A stretch of 64,000 nucleotides of DNA from Pseudopedobacter saltans DSM 12145 (lineage in GTDB: Bacteria; Bacteroidota; Bacteroidia; Sphingobacteriales; Sphingobacteriaceae): positions 2,914,001 through 2,978,000 of the forward strand of contig NC_015177.1 of the NCBI RefSeq assembly GCF_000190735.1, given 5' to 3'. This document shows, piece after piece, positions 62,863 to 64,000 of this stretch. Below the pieces are notes generated by a model. The model worked only from the letters and a program-made list of their open reading frames with translations, ran no database searches and was not told where the DNA came from. The position numbers and the translations under genes are program-made. Each line of letters begins with the position of its first letter. The stretch's first letter is position 1.

Positions 62863-64000
62863 TTAAATTTTACTTAGCAAGATAAATAATTTTTCGTTCT
62901 CTATTTCTATGCTATCTCCTTCTGTCAATTTTAATATCTCAAACTCTTCAGAAAGGGTCTCGGCACAAATATATAATTTATTTTTTTCTACAGATTTTGA
63001 GATTAAAGAGTTATCCTCTAATAAAACCTTTATCTTATCTGTCACTTCAAAACCTTTATCTTTTCTTAGGTTTTGAATTCTATTGATAACTTCCCTTGCA
63101 ATCCCTTCTTCCTTTAACTCCTCTGTGATGGTAACATCTAATGCTACAGTCAATCTTCCAATATTTGTAACCTGCCATCCCGGTACATCCTCAGCAATTA
63201 TTTCTACATCTTCCACCGGTATGTCAAATGTTAGACCATCAACATCAAAAACGATGTTTCTGTTTGTCTCAAATGAATTTATTTGTTCATCCGTAAGATT
63301 TGTCAGATAATTACCAACAGCTTTCATGTTCTTTCCAACTTTAGGTCCCAAAGACTTAAAGTTTGGTTTGATTTTCTTTTTAATAATACCAGCCGTATCT
63401 GTAATATACTCAATTTCTTTGATATTAGTTTCTGATAAGATCAATTCCTTAACCTTTTCTACTTTTGCCTGAAACGCAGCATCCAAAACAGGTAACAATA
63501 TCTTATTTAATGGCTGCCTTACATTTATTCCAACTTTTTTACGTAACGATAATACCATCGAAGAAATATCCTGAGCTAACTGCATTCTTTCTTCTAGAGA
63601 TTTGTCAACTAATTCCTCATGATAAATAGGAAAATCCGCTAAATGAACAGATTCTACTTTCTCTCTGTCCGTTTCGCTGTTCAAATCATTAAATAACCTG
63701 TCGGAGAAAAACGGGGCAATTGGAGACATCAATTTAGCAACAGTTTCCAAACAAGTATATAAAGTTTGATATGCTGATATCTTATCTTCTGAATAATCAC
63801 CTTTCCAAAAACGCCTTCTGCTTAATCTAACGAACCAGTTACTTAAATGCTCATCCACAAAGTTTTGTATAGACCTTGCCGCTTTAGTAGGTTCAAAATC
63901 TTCGTAAAACTCATCAACCTCCTTAGTTAAGGTATTCAGTAAAGAAATAATCCAACGATCTATTTCCGGACGTTTACTGATGTCAATATCAGCTTCGCTA
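62863..64000 (-). CDS. ileS: Isoleucyl-tRNA synthetase, C-terminal part (cut by window edge)
   Basis: This is the last 378 or so codons of IleS; the frame is open to the window edge. Visible parts are SEADIDISKRPEIDRWIIS, the anticodon-binding domain with LSNWFVRLSRRRFWKGD and PIAPFFSDRLFNDL, and the C-terminal IleS domain with VGINVRQPLNKIL. A GTG at 63858 is internal and is not the start. First gene of the ileS-dksA-lspA run, a common order in Bacteroidota. Catalytic HIGH and KMSKS motifs lie outside the window. Confidence 0.96.
   Translation of the reverse strand, partial: SEADIDISKRPEIDRWIISLLNTLTKEVDEFYEDFEPTKAARSIQNFVDEHLSNWFVRLSRRRFWKGDYSEDKISAYQTLYTCLETVAKLMSPIAPFFSDRLFNDLNSETDREKVESVHLADFPIYHEELVDKSLEERMQLAQDISSMVLSLRKKVGINVRQPLNKILLPVLDAAFQAKVEKVKELILSETNIKEIEYITDTAGIIKKKIKPNFKSLGPKVGKNMKAVGNYLTNLTDEQINSFETNRNIVFDVDGLTFDIPVEDVEIIAEDVPGWQVTNIGRLTVALDVTITEELKEEGIAREVINRIQNLRKDKGFEVTDKIKVLLEDNSLISKSVEKNKLYICAETLSEEFEILKLTEGDSIEIENEKLFILLSKI

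Noticed and set aside
63856-63858. GTG as start of a separate gene of 331 codons
   Set aside because: The frame is open upstream to the window edge and the upstream residues match IleS, so the codon is internal.

Overview
The window looks like a chromosome segment of a low-GC, gliding-type Bacteroidota, most likely Sphingobacteriaceae (Pedobacter or Pseudopedobacter). The reasons are a SusC/SusD pair with a hybrid two-component regulator, gldB, gldKLMN and a SprE/PorW-type gene, a type IX secretion (T9SS) C-terminal domain on an enzyme, many short-signal lipoproteins, and promoters resembling TTG-N19-TAnnTTTG. The species is inferred from gene content only.

Positions 1-17.1 kb hold a polysaccharide utilization locus (PUL). 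On the minus strand lie a surface glycan-binding-type lipoprotein, SusC and the start of SusD. Divergent from them, on the plus strand, lie a T9SS-exported heparinase II/III-type polysaccharide lyase, a GH88 unsaturated uronyl hydrolase, a sialate-O-acetylesterase-type esterase, a hybrid two-component system regulator and a small lipoprotein. Lyase plus GH88 implies a uronic-acid-containing, probably acetylated, polysaccharide. The 423-base divergent region contains ACCCCCT boxes abutting both predicted promoters.

Positions 17.1-25.3 kb carry an NTF2-like protein, NAD synthetase, a beta-barrel protein, gldB with a patatin-like lipase, small proteins (one of 58 residues) and a 7TM hybrid kinase. 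Positions 25.3-32.5 kb form one minus-strand run: M23 peptidase, bactofilin, AtpZ, an AtpI-like protein, then F1Fo ATP synthase subunits a, c, b, delta, alpha and gamma. Beta and epsilon are not in the window, and three spacers hold inverted repeats. Positions 32.6-39.5 kb hold SprE/PorW, PBP1A and UvrC. Positions 39.6-44.3 kb hold gldK-L-M-N, the core of the T9SS motor. Positions 44.5-48.0 kb hold hemD, a DUF4271 membrane protein and a BamA-like protein. Positions 48.0-53.6 kb hold HemW, an SDR, a lone receiver, a metallophosphoesterase, a UbiA-like protein and an OmpA-like lipoprotein.

Positions 53.65-54.61 kb are the most unusual part. Two ordinary tRNA-Val(TAC) genes are followed by two tandem copies of a cassette of about 376 bases. 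Each copy has a GIY-YIG nuclease gene running into a chimeric tRNA-Val-like sequence with an altered anticodon arm, closed by a copy of the tRNA-Val terminator. One nuclease copy has an amber codon.

Positions 54.7-64 kb hold recO, a GH28-type lipoprotein, a LytS/LytTR two-component pair, tRNA-Lys, a TIGR01777 epimerase, a [2Fe-2S] protein, a DUF2490 protein and the ileS - dksA-like - lspA operon, with ileS cut by the window edge.
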